Below the pieces are notes generated by a model, which worked only from the letters and a program-made list of their open reading frames with translations, had not been told where the DNA came from and did no database searches. DNA of 64,000 bases from Fimbriimonadales bacterium. Its GTDB lineage: Bacteria > Armatimonadota > Fimbriimonadia > Fimbriimonadales > ATM1. A program made the position numbers and the translations under genes. Location of the stretch: positions 124,001-188,000 of the forward strand of contig JAHCHL010000002.1 in the NCBI GenBank assembly GCA_026129745.1, in the 5' to 3' direction. Shown here piece after piece: positions 51,563 to 60,033 of this stretch (positions are counted from its first letter, which is position 1; every line of letters starts with the position of its first letter).

Positions 51563-53247
51563 TGCTTTATCTCCAAGGTGTAGCTTAGCGTTTTGATTTC
51601 GCCGCCTCGCTTGAATTGCGAGAACGCGCGATAGAGGCCGGGTTTCGGAAATCTGCCTGTGAAGTGGATCACGCCTTCTTTCAACCGCTTTTCCGTATCT
51701 TCGTTTTCAGCAGGATGGCTGTGTACGACGGTCATTCCATCTTTCGAGAAAATCATCAGGTGACCCCATGCGCCAAGCCATTGCTGAAGATCGGTCACCG
51801 GTTTTCCGGTCTCCTTGTCGGTCAGCGTGACGGAGAGCGTCGTCATTCTCCCGATTGGCGGTTCGCCATTCACGAATCCAAGGACACCTACAACGGTGCC
51901 ATCGGCACTTGGTCCGAGATTGGGATTCCACGCCGCGGTATACGGAAACGGATTGCCGTCGACTTCGATTTCGGTGATCAGGATTTGCGACCCTTTGCCA
52001 ACTGGTGCGACATCGCCATAGATGAAGAATTTGCCGCCAGCGGGAAACGTGAGGTTCTGGGTCCACTCGCCGTTTTCGTTCATCGTTGGATGCTCATGAA
52101 GAAACCAGCCGAAATCTTCAGATGCGATGAGGAGGTGAAAGCGCTCTTCGTGCACGATTTCGAATCTCGTCACAACTTCAGTCGATTTCGTTTCACGAAC
52201 TTTCAGTTTCAAGTCGAAAGGCGATCCTGCTTGTGGCTTTGCGTGTTCGACGACTTCGAGAGCGAATGGCTTCGGCCTTGGCGCACCAGTTCTTGCTTCA
52301 GCGTCTTTGACGTCGATCAAGAAGAAGATGTTGAATGGTTCTTCGTTCGGGGGGGTCAGCGTGAGGTCGATGCGGTAATCGCCGCCATGCGGAAAGAACA
52401 GTTCGACTCCGTAGTACCCAGGAATTCCTTCTCGATGGATGTTAGGCCTTGCTTCTGGCATTCCCGGCATGCTCGGCATGGTTACGACGGCAGTCGCTCG
52501 AAGGTTGGCGACGCCAAGATAACCGAGATCAGGGTCCTCTTTCGTCGTATCGACAATCGAGAACTCGATGTCGATTTCTTCGCCTGCGAACACGCCTTCT
52601 TCAGGAACCAGCAACTGGATCTTGTATTTGCCGTGGGTCGCCGTCGTTATCTCTTCAAAGTCCGAGTGCGGCGCAGCTTCCGATTTGCCACCGGCGACCG
52701 AGTGGGCGCCGATGGCTTTTACGTGTTGAGACGCGTTTCGAACGAATCGCGCGGGTTCTTTGGATAGTGGATCGTTGCATCCAGCGCAACAGGTGTAGTA
52801 TCGAACGCCATTGTGATCGACGTAGCCGGCGGCTTTTGAGATGGACGCGACCTTCGACTGCATGACCGGACAGAAGAGCGACTCTCTTTGCGGAACTGCC
52901 GTGTATGTCGCAGGCGATGACCGGAACTTATCTCGATTCGCAGTCGATTCGAACGGATAGCGTATTCCGTTGTGGTCGAGCGTGGCCTTTGCCTTCGCGA
53001 TTTCCAAGCGGTTGCGTGACACCGGGTCGAAAAGGAAGACGCCGACGGTTTCTTTGTTTTTGGCCGCTTCAGCGAGGGCTTTGGCAGGTTCCTTCGAAAA
53101 TGCGGAATCGCAGCCAGGACAGCAGAACTTGAACTGTGCACCGGCGTATTCGACGACCGGCGAGTCTTTTGCGATGTCAGAACCCATGATCGGGCAGACG
53201 ACTTGCGATGATTGCGCCACAAGCGCAAACAGAATTGTGCTTAGCAA
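51559..53247 (-). CDS. Exported YHS/TRASH-like protein with YtkA/FixH-like domains
   Basis: A 562-residue protein with a signal peptide. Residues 17-60 (VCPIMGSDIAKDSPVVEYAG, FCCPGCDSAF) and 125-170 (FCPVMQSKVA, CCAGCNDPLSKEP) are YHS-like modules with CxxxM and CCxxC; residues ~70-115 form a Cys-free copy. Residues ~200-315 resemble the YtkA/FixH fold, with MPSMPGM as a possible metal site. The last 240 residues contain His-rich loops (WFLHEHP, VVHSHPAE). Combining YHS and YtkA is compatible with copper capture and transfer in the periplasm. Precise role unknown. Confidence 0.68.
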   Translation of the reverse strand: MLSTILFALVAQSSQVVCPIMGSDIAKDSPVVEYAGAQFKFCCPGCDSAFSKEPAKALAEAAKNKETVGVFLFDPVSRNRLEIAKAKATLDHNGIRYPFESTANRDKFRSSPATYTAVPQRESLFCPVMQSKVASISKAAGYVDHNGVRYYTCCAGCNDPLSKEPARFVRNASQHVKAIGAHSVAGGKSEAAPHSDFEEITTATHGKYKIQLLVPEEGVFAGEEIDIEFSIVDTTKEDPDLGYLGVANLRATAVVTMPSMPGMPEARPNIHREGIPGYYGVELFFPHGGDYRIDLTLTPPNEEPFNIFFLIDVKDAEARTGAPRPKPFALEVVEHAKPQAGSPFDLKLKVRETKSTEVVTRFEIVHEERFHLLIASEDFGWFLHEHPTMNENGEWTQNLTFPAGGKFFIYGDVAPVGKGSQILITEIEVDGNPFPYTAAWNPNLGPSADGTVVGVLGFVNGEPPIGRMTTLSVTLTDKETGKPVTDLQQWLGAWGHLMIFSKDGMTVVHSHPAENEDTEKRLKEGVIHFTGRFPKPGLYRAFSQFKRGGEIKTLSYTLEIKQ

Positions 53248-53315
53248 TGGAATTACCTCCAGTTTATTGAATGTGAGAAAGGTGACGAGCGCGCCGAATG
53301 GCGCTACGGACTATC

Positions 53316-53699
53316 TCACGCGACCGGAGGAGCGCGATTTTGGGTGGCGGAGGCGGTGTGCAGTCCCGGTGGACCGGTGTTCTCTGCACAACTGATTCGC
53401 GCCGATGGAATGAAACATTCCTGAGCTTGCTCTATGGCAACCGGTGCCGGGCGGTCGAATGCGAACTCGGGCTGGGGTACGGCTACGGTTGTGGGAGCGG
53501 TGATCTCTGGTGCCGAAACCACGCACTTGCAATCGGCTGGGTTGTGCGGTTCTTTTGCTTGAGACTCGCAGCATTTCGTCTCCTCGACTTGCATTGGGCA
53601 AGTAGCTGGGCCGCAAGCGACGGCGCAGGCGATCAGTGGGCCAGCCTGGAACAGACCGGCGACCAACGCCATCAGAATTGCTGCGCCTTTTCTTCGCAT
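53316..53699 (-). CDS. Small exported Cys-rich protein, head of the metal cluster
   Basis: A 127-residue protein. A signal-peptide-like start (MRRKGAAILMALVAGLFQAG) is followed by nine cysteines (25, 29, 34, 43, 44, 57, 59, 95, 104), including ACAVACGPATCPM and ECFIPSAR. Cys density and position point to metal binding. GGGGAG is five bases before ATG 53699. The next gene follows after 68 bases. It is not recognised as a known family. It begins the cluster, and no regulator gene is adjacent. Confidence 0.6.
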   Translation of the reverse strand: MRRKGAAILMALVAGLFQAGPLIACAVACGPATCPMQVEETKCCESQAKEPHNPADCKCVVSAPEITAPTTVAVPQPEFAFDRPAPVAIEQAQECFIPSARISCAENTGPPGLHTASATQNRAPPVA

Positions 53700-53780
53700 T
53701 CGCTCCCCTATGTTAACTCATGCTGCGACTGTTTCGTTCCGAAGGGGCCTCGATGTCACTCTTTGAACGAGGTATTACAG

Positions 53781-54845
53781 TCAGCCCGTTGGGTCTTCGT
53801 CCAATCGGATGGCGGCAGGCTCATATACGATCGCGACGTCGCCTTCTTTAAGCTTGTGTGATTTCAATTCCACCGTAGACAGCCTCTGTTCGCCAGAAAT
53901 GATCGCCAAAATGAGCTTTCCGAACAGGTCCTCGACTTGGTCGATCGTCTTGCCGACGTCTTCGGGAAGAACCGGATAGTCGTAAATGTCGGCACCTTTT
54001 CCGTGTTCGAACAGCTCGGACAAGATTCGTGCGGAGGAAGGAGATCGAGTTACGGCCGCAAGCAAGCGTCCGCCCGCCGCCGCGGGAGCAAGCACTGTGT
54101 CGGCTCCGCTTCGATAGATCAGTCGGACGTTCTCATCTTCTCTTGCGGCTGCGACGATATGGGCTTTCGGCGCAAGGTCGCGCGCGGTGAGACAGATCAA
54201 GACGCAGGCTTGGTCCGAGTTGGGAACGACAATGATGTGCGATGCCGTTTCAATGGAGGCCGCTCGCAATGTGGATTCGCTGCTTGCGTCTCCTCGGAGT
54301 CCGATGACTCCCAGAGACGCCGCTGAATCGAGGATAGTCGAATCGGTGTCGATGACAATGATCTTGTTCGGACTGACGCCGCGCTCGATCAGTTCGTTTG
54401 CCGCCGCGCGGCCTTTGACACCGAAACCACAAACAATCGTGTGCTCTTTCATCACTCGTTTGATCCTTTCCAATGCAAATCTTTCGACGGATCGCCGTAT
54501 GACCAGTTCGTATGCCGTGCTCAGCAAGATGAGCCAGATTGCGATCCTCATCGGGTTGATTCCGAATGTAATCATCGCGCGCGCTTCATCCGTAACCGGG
54601 ACGATGTCTCCATAACCCACCGTCGTTACGGTGACAATTGTGAAATACATGACATCGAGCAAGGAGAGTTCGGTGCCGCGATTGTCCGAGAGTCCGTCAC
54701 GCTGAAACCATAACAGCAAGCAGGAAAGTGCCAACAGTCCGAAAATCCAAAGACACCGAATTAGGAGTCGTTTGACCGGATCGGCTTCTGGAAGCACGAG
54801 TCTTGGAACGAACGGCACGACTGGCACCGGCACACGATAGCACAT
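53781..54845 (-). CDS. Two-span potassium channel with RCK (TrkA) domains
   Basis: A 354-residue MthK-like channel. Residues ~27-47 form TM1, the pore filter is TVTTVGYGD (73-80), and a second span lies near 95-115. A TrkA-N/RCK domain follows (VCGFGVKGRAAANELIERGV, IIVIDTDSTILDSAASLG) and then a TrkA-C region. ATG 54845 is preferred; a longer frame to 54989 lies in the divergent MmgE gene. It diverges from the MmgE/PrpD gene, with only 32 bases between starts. Confidence 0.9.
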   Translation of the reverse strand: MCYRVPVPVVPFVPRLVLPEADPVKRLLIRCLWIFGLLALSCLLLWFQRDGLSDNRGTELSLLDVMYFTIVTVTTVGYGDIVPVTDEARAMITFGINPMRIAIWLILLSTAYELVIRRSVERFALERIKRVMKEHTIVCGFGVKGRAAANELIERGVSPNKIIVIDTDSTILDSAASLGVIGLRGDASSESTLRAASIETASHIIVVPNSDQACVLICLTARDLAPKAHIVAAAREDENVRLIYRSGADTVLAPAAAGGRLLAAVTRSPSSARILSELFEHGKGADIYDYPVLPEDVGKTIDQVEDLFGKLILAIISGEQRLSTVELKSHKLKEGDVAIVYEPAAIRLDEDPTG

Positions 54846-54864
54846 GGGTTGCAGCGAACGGGGA

Positions 54865-54870
54865 TAAACT
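54865..54870 (+). promoter_or_regulatory. -10-like element, leaderless spacing, for the MmgE/PrpD gene
   Basis: TAAACT is followed by a seven-base GC-rich spacer and ATG 54878. No Shine-Dalgarno precedes this start. Confidence 0.4.
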
Positions 54871-54877
54871 GCGCGCG

Positions 54878-56455
54878 ATGTCCACAAGCACGACACTTTC
54901 TCGCAACACCAATCAGGCTTACGGAGTTGGAGCATTCGCCATCGAGTTTCTTGGCGGCAAATTAGGCGTGGGGCCTGGCACCCTGCCATTGGAGCGCGTT
55001 CGGCAGTTTCATACCGACTCCGTCCTGTGCGGAATCAGCGCGTTAGCCCTACAGACGAACGCCCCGATCGTTTTGAGAGACGAGGCGTTGGGATACCGGT
55101 CTGCATCCGGCGCGACGGTGTTTGGCAGCAATGAGCAAGTCTTCCCGGAGAAGGCGATTGTCGCGAACTGCGCGGCGGTGCGCGAGTGGGACAGCAATGG
55201 GACAAATTTCGGATACCGTCCGGAGCTTGGTCACATCGCAGGGGAGTTCGGCCACAACGATTTCTATCCGGTCGTCATCGCGGCGTGCCAGCAACGGGGT
55301 TTGGATGGCGCAACGGCATTGCGAGCGATGCTATTGCTGGATGAGATTCGAGGCCGGTTAGCCGAAGTTTTCAGTTTGAAGTCTTATAAAATCGATCACG
55401 TCGTCCATGGTGCGATTGGATCTGCGGCGACATACGGTGCGCTGATGGGTGCGACCGCCGAACAGATCGAGAGCGCGATTGGGATGTTCGTGGCGCATTA
55501 CATTCCGTGGCGAGCGATTCGTGCCGGCAAACAGTTGAGTGACAGCAAGGGCGCGAGTGCGGCGATCAGCACGGAGGCGGCAGTTTTGTGTGTCAAGAGG
55601 TCGATGGCAGGATTTCGCGGTCCACAAGACATTTTTCGCAATCCCGAAGCGATCTTTCGATTCTTCGAACCGACGACGGAGGGAGCTGAACGTTGGAGAG
55701 AGCTGGGCGATTCGCCGTTCGACTTAGTTCTCTCGCATTCGGGAGATGACTTCGCTGTTATGGGAATGCATTTCAAGCTTGGTCTCTATGAACACCAATC
55801 GGCTGGCGCACTGCAAGCGATTATTGATCTCGTTTCCGCCAACCCTTACCTGATTGAGAACGGGGGGGGCAACATTGAGCGAATCACGATACTCGCTTAC
55901 GAGCCAGCATTCGGAATCATCGGAAACCCCATGAAGAAGGATCCGAAGACGAGACAAAGTGCAGACCACTCGATGGCTTACATCGTTGCAACATTGCTAC
56001 GCAAGGCGATCGAGAGCGGTGTGCCATCAGGAGGCAATGACGAGATTTGGAAAGGGCTGATGCTGTCGCCATACGATTACAAAGTCGACGATTCTGCGAT
56101 CTTTCATCCGCTCACCCGTTCGCTCATGGATCGGATCGACTTTCGGCATGGCGGCCCGGAATACGATGCGAAATACCCAGACGGAATACCGACTTCTGTG
56201 GTCGTGAGAGATGTTGGAGGGAGCGACTATGACTCTGGACTTGTGATGTATCCGGCGGGGCATGCGCGAAACACGACGGCGAATTTGCAGGACATTTTGC
56301 TTCACAAATGGAAAATGCTTGGCGAAATAGCCTTCGATGATGCCACGAGGGCAGAAGCGTTCATCGACAAACTTGAGTCGATCGAATCGCTTTCTGCAGA
56401 TGGTCTCGCCACACTCTATTCGGAGAGGTTCGTGACGAAGCCGGGCTACGAATAG
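54878..56455 (+). CDS. MmgE/PrpD-family protein (2-methylcitrate dehydratase-like)
   Basis: A 525-residue enzyme. The family signature YKIDHVVHGAIGSAATYGAL, then VRVSDSKG-like RAGKQLSDSKGASAAISTEA, and a C-terminal block (HKLGLYEHQSAGALQAIIDL; TRSLMDRIDF) fit the MmgE/PrpD fold that dehydrates 2-methylcitrate or related tricarboxylates. Without prpB or prpC nearby a specific substrate is uncertain. ATG 54878 is supported by the TAAACT spacing. It carries an eight-G tract at 55862-55869 inside the coding region. An SLC13-type carrier follows after 50 bases, plausibly supplying its carboxylate. Confidence 0.85.
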   Translation: MSTSTTLSRNTNQAYGVGAFAIEFLGGKLGVGPGTLPLERVRQFHTDSVLCGISALALQTNAPIVLRDEALGYRSASGATVFGSNEQVFPEKAIVANCAAVREWDSNGTNFGYRPELGHIAGEFGHNDFYPVVIAACQQRGLDGATALRAMLLLDEIRGRLAEVFSLKSYKIDHVVHGAIGSAATYGALMGATAEQIESAIGMFVAHYIPWRAIRAGKQLSDSKGASAAISTEAAVLCVKRSMAGFRGPQDIFRNPEAIFRFFEPTTEGAERWRELGDSPFDLVLSHSGDDFAVMGMHFKLGLYEHQSAGALQAIIDLVSANPYLIENGGGNIERITILAYEPAFGIIGNPMKKDPKTRQSADHSMAYIVATLLRKAIESGVPSGGNDEIWKGLMLSPYDYKVDDSAIFHPLTRSLMDRIDFRHGGPEYDAKYPDGIPTSVVVRDVGGSDYDSGLVMYPAGHARNTTANLQDILLHKWKMLGEIAFDDATRAEAFIDKLESIESLSADGLATLYSERFVTKPGYE

Positions 56456-56505
56456 GCTGTTCTTGATCGAAAGCGATTTGAATGGACTAACTTTGAATCA
56501 TTGCG

Positions 56506-58278
56506 ATGTGGCAACAGACATTTGTTTTCGCTGTCTTGGGTGTATGCATGGCGCTGTTCTTTTGGGGCAAGTGGCGCTACGATCTGGTCGCGGCCATGGC
56601 GCTCATGGCAGTCGCGCTCACGGGCATCGTTTCTCCAAAAGAAGCGTTTAGCGGATTCAGCCATCCGGCAGTTAATTCGGTGGGTGCCATCCTTGTCGTC
56701 AGCCAAGGGTTAAGCAATTGCGGTGTGACGCGTTTACTCGTCGCGCCATTGGCCAGCATAGGAAAGAATCCGACTTTGGCACTGGCTGCAATGGTTGGGG
56801 CGGTGATCGTCGCGTCCGCATTCATGAACAATGTCGGAGCGCTCGCGCTGATGATGCCTGTCGCGATCAAGTACGCGCGAGACCATGAGCAGCCGGTCGG
56901 CAAGTTTCTGATGCCGCTCGCGTTCGGTTCATTGCTCGGCGGCCTCATGACGATGTTGGGCACACCGCCGAACCTGATCATCGCGACGTTTCGCGCGGAG
57001 AACGGCTCCGGCGCGTTCGGAATGTTCGATTTCCTTCCGGTTGGTGGCGTCGTCGCAGCCTTTGGCGCGATCTATTTGGTTCTTCTCGGTTGGCGTTTGA
57101 TTCCGATTCGACAAAGGGGCACTTCGCGCGAGGGACTCTATGAGATTGGTGAGTACTTGACGGAGGTCATGGTTCCTGAAGACAGCGAGCATTCAGCGAT
57201 TTCCATTTCTGAGCTTGCCAGCGAGAACGGTGAGGATGTGCAGATTGTCGCGCTTGTTCGTGGCGAAAGAAGAATTGCCGCTCCGCGCTCGAACGAACGA
57301 ATACTTCCTGGCGATACGCTCATTGTCGAAGCATCAGCAGAAGACATTCAGGCATTCGTCGAGAGGACAGGTTACCAGCTCGCCGAAGGCAAGCACCCTT
57401 CCGAAGAGTCGCTTTCCTCAGACAACATCGAGGTCGAAGAAGCCGTCGTAACCGCGCGCTCGCCGGTGATCGGCAAAACCGTAAAAAACATCAGGCTGCG
57501 TTCGGTATACGGAGTCAACTTGCTTGCCATTGCAAGGCAGGGCCAGTCCGTGCGTCGGAGACTCGACAGCACAGGACTGCGTCAAGGCGATGTCTTGCTG
57601 CTTCAAGGGAGCGAGGGCGCGCTTTCGGAAGTCATGCAATCGCTCGCTTTGCTGCCACTCGCCACACGCAAGCTTCGTTTCGGCGCCCCCCCACGTCTCG
57701 CCCTCGGTGTTGCCACTTTCGCGGCAGCAGTTGTATTGGTGACAGTCGGCGTACTGCCCGTTCAGCTTGCGTTTGCTGCGGCCGCTGTCGTCATGTTGAC
57801 ATTCGGCTTGCTGTCCTTGAAGCAAGCTTACGATACGGTCGACTGGCCTGTGATTATGCTGCTCGCATGCATGATGCCCGTTGGATATGCCCTTGAATCC
57901 ACCGGCGGTGCACAGACCCTTGCCAATTTAGTCACGAGCGTCGCCGGCAATTCAGGGCCAATTGTGGCGTTGGCGGTCGTGATGGTCGGCGCCATGACAT
58001 TAAGCGACGTTATCAACAATGCCGCTGCCGCGGTGTTGCTCGCACCCATCGGCATCAGCGTTGCGGAGAGCCTTGGAGTGTCGTCCGATCCCTTTCTCAT
58101 TGCGATTGCTTTGGGCGCATCTTGCGCATTTCTCACCCCGATAGGCCACCAGTCGAACACGCTGGTCATGGGTCCTGGCGGCTATCGATTCAGCGACTAC
58201 TGGAGGGTTGGACTTCCTTTACAGATTGCGATATTCATCGTCGCACTTCCCATGATTCTTCGAGTCTGGCCTTTCTAA
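56506..58278 (+). CDS. SLC13/DASS-type carrier with two internal RCK_C domains
   Basis: A 590-residue protein. N- and C-terminal halves each hold membrane segments with the paired hairpins NNVGALALMMPVA, GTPPNLIIATF and INNAAAAVLLAPI, SNTLVMGPGGY of the divalent anion:Na+ family. Residues ~215-300 and ~315-385 form two TrkA-C (RCK_C) modules (ERILPGDTLIVEASAEDIQA; RQGDVLLLQGSEGALSEVM), probable regulators. The gene order suggests uptake of the MmgE substrate or sulfate. The stop abuts the convergent glycosidase gene. Confidence 0.85.
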   Translation: MWQQTFVFAVLGVCMALFFWGKWRYDLVAAMALMAVALTGIVSPKEAFSGFSHPAVNSVGAILVVSQGLSNCGVTRLLVAPLASIGKNPTLALAAMVGAVIVASAFMNNVGALALMMPVAIKYARDHEQPVGKFLMPLAFGSLLGGLMTMLGTPPNLIIATFRAENGSGAFGMFDFLPVGGVVAAFGAIYLVLLGWRLIPIRQRGTSREGLYEIGEYLTEVMVPEDSEHSAISISELASENGEDVQIVALVRGERRIAAPRSNERILPGDTLIVEASAEDIQAFVERTGYQLAEGKHPSEESLSSDNIEVEEAVVTARSPVIGKTVKNIRLRSVYGVNLLAIARQGQSVRRRLDSTGLRQGDVLLLQGSEGALSEVMQSLALLPLATRKLRFGAPPRLALGVATFAAAVVLVTVGVLPVQLAFAAAAVVMLTFGLLSLKQAYDTVDWPVIMLLACMMPVGYALESTGGAQTLANLVTSVAGNSGPIVALAVVMVGAMTLSDVINNAAAAVLLAPIGISVAESLGVSSDPFLIAIALGASCAFLTPIGHQSNTLVMGPGGYRFSDYWRVGLPLQIAIFIVALPMILRVWPF

Positions 58279-59511
58279 TCAAGCCGTCAGCACTTTCTGC
58301 ATCTCGTTCCACAGACTATATTGATGCAGATGCCCTTCGCAGAAGAACACGATTCCGTCTGTTTGTGAATTTGCAACGACTTCTGCGACTGCATGGAGCT
58401 TGCCTGGATCAGGAGAAGAAGCTGATCGATCCTCTTCGAAAAAGAGAAAGTTGATTGCGACTCCTATCAGCAGCGACTTGAAGTCGCGCGCCCACGTTTT
58501 CTGTTTTGAGATCGTTTCTGAAAGCAAAGCGAGGTAAGTGTCGAAAGAACCTGGAAAGTGGTCGCGATAGTCCATGGGAATCGCGATATCGACATATGGC
58601 GAGAACTGACGCCAATCTTGACCGATGAATCGTCCGCTGTGAACTGGATTCTTGAAAATCGCCGCGCTAATCGCTATGCTGGGATCAATCGCTTCTCTCG
58701 CCAGGCGCGCGAACTCGGTAATCCAATGTGTTCTGTAGAGATAGAAGAAGTAGTCGAGATCGTATCGCCCGCCGTGAAAGAACGAGCCTTCGAGCAGAAA
58801 TCGACTCTGCGATTCGCGGCCGATGGAGTCCCAGTTCTGCGGTAGCACTCTTGGGCTTTGCTCCCAATGCGATTCGAGATAGCCGCGGTCGTATAGCTCG
58901 TGATAGAACGGTTCATTTGGGAACGATTCGCTGCAATAGGTCGCCCACTTTGGGATGTTCACGAGACAATCGTCGCAAAAGCAGTATTGATCCGGCGCGA
59001 CATCGCCAGGATAGCGAATGTAGTCATGGTGAATGGAATCGACTTTGTATCGATCCGCGAACTCTTGCAAAATTGGGACAAGCCATTGGTCTGTGTAACC
59101 AGGCCTGCGGGCCGGGCACATCCACAGTCCGGTGAAGCGCGATCCGCGCAGAATCTCTGTGTTCGTCGGTTGGCCTTTCGCGTTCGTCATGGCCCATTCG
59201 GGGTGCGCTTGATAGGCGGCTCCGTTTTCGCCTTCGAAGAAATCGATCAGCCATGCATGGAATTGCATTCCTCGTTTTCGGCACTCTTCGAGCGCGACCG
59301 CCGGAAGGTCGAACGATTCGTAACCGGGAGCAGTCGCTTGAGGAAACGCATCACTCGGCCAATAGAGCAATCCGTCGCCGCCCTTTAGATGCATAAAAAC
59401 TGCGTTGAAACCCGCATCGTGAATTCTTCCTATGAATGCGGAGACTTCTTCTTTCGTGCGACCGGCTTCGACAGATCCGCACCAGATTCCGCGCGTAGCA
59501 AATCGGCTCAT
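58279..59511 (-). CDS. GHL10-type putative glycoside hydrolase
   Basis: A 410-residue protein. The start MSRFATRGIWCGSVEAGRTK, VDSIHHDYIRYPGDVAPDQY and DIAIPMDYRDH are characteristic of the GHL10 (DUF187-type) family of glycosidases related to YngK. No signal peptide is seen. Substrate unknown. It is convergent with the SLC13 gene, whose stop ends at 58278. Residues FFCEGHLHQYSLW near the C-terminus contribute to the barrel mouth. Confidence 0.75.
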   Translation of the reverse strand: MSRFATRGIWCGSVEAGRTKEEVSAFIGRIHDAGFNAVFMHLKGGDGLLYWPSDAFPQATAPGYESFDLPAVALEECRKRGMQFHAWLIDFFEGENGAAYQAHPEWAMTNAKGQPTNTEILRGSRFTGLWMCPARRPGYTDQWLVPILQEFADRYKVDSIHHDYIRYPGDVAPDQYCFCDDCLVNIPKWATYCSESFPNEPFYHELYDRGYLESHWEQSPRVLPQNWDSIGRESQSRFLLEGSFFHGGRYDLDYFFYLYRTHWITEFARLAREAIDPSIAISAAIFKNPVHSGRFIGQDWRQFSPYVDIAIPMDYRDHFPGSFDTYLALLSETISKQKTWARDFKSLLIGVAINFLFFEEDRSASSPDPGKLHAVAEVVANSQTDGIVFFCEGHLHQYSLWNEMQKVLTA

Positions 59512-59550
59512 CGAAACTGAGGACGCGGCCGAGATACGGATCGGCGCAGC

Positions 59551-60033
59551 CTAAAGAATGCGTTCGACGATCTTTCGGCTCTTCTCGTCGAGCGAAGAGA
59601 CGTCCGGTATGTCGAAGCGATTACCGTCGACATCGATGAGCAAGAGGTGCCGGTCGCCGAGCCATTGGACATTTTCTTGGAGACTTTGCGTAACGAAATC
59701 TCTTTCGCCTCTGTCTGTGTCGACGTGCCAGTACGTTGCGCCGAATTCGACTTTCGCGCTTTCGATGCGTGTCACGGTCGCAGTCAAGTATCTTCGATGC
59801 AACTCATGCTCAATGGCCGCTCTGCTTTCGGCCGCCAATTGCGAGAGGTCATCGATCATGACGATCTCCTCGCCTTTGCCGTTCAGCAGAGCGAGATATC
59901 GATTGGGATGCGACAGCGGCGAAGCCCAAGCCGGCTTGACTGTCAGATAACTGCGATCGGAAACGGTCAGCCGCAAACGGTCCTTCGGGCAGTAGAAGAG
60001 CTTCAGTTCATTCGGACGGATTTGTTCACTCAT
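59551..60033 (-). CDS. DUF1854-family protein
   Basis: A 160-residue soluble protein. The end QENVQWLGDRHLLLIDVDGN and RFDIPDVSSLDEKSRKIVER is the DUF1854 signature; the start MSEQIRPNELKLFYCPKDRL is also typical. Relatives occur beside ABC transporters linked in databases to cyanophycin metabolism. ATG 60033 overlaps the GNAT stop (ATGA), so it is co-translated. No biochemical role is known. Confidence 0.8.
   Translation of the reverse strand: MSEQIRPNELKLFYCPKDRLRLTVSDRSYLTVKPAWASPLSHPNRYLALLNGKGEEIVMIDDLSQLAAESRAAIEHELHRRYLTATVTRIESAKVEFGATYWHVDTDRGERDFVTQSLQENVQWLGDRHLLLIDVDGNRFDIPDVSSLDEKSRKIVERIL

Noticed and set aside
51616-52767. Plus-strand open frame of 383 codons opposite the YHS/YtkA-like gene
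   Set aside because: Arg/Phe-rich composition typical of an antisense frame; the minus-strand frame has a signal peptide and domain motifs.
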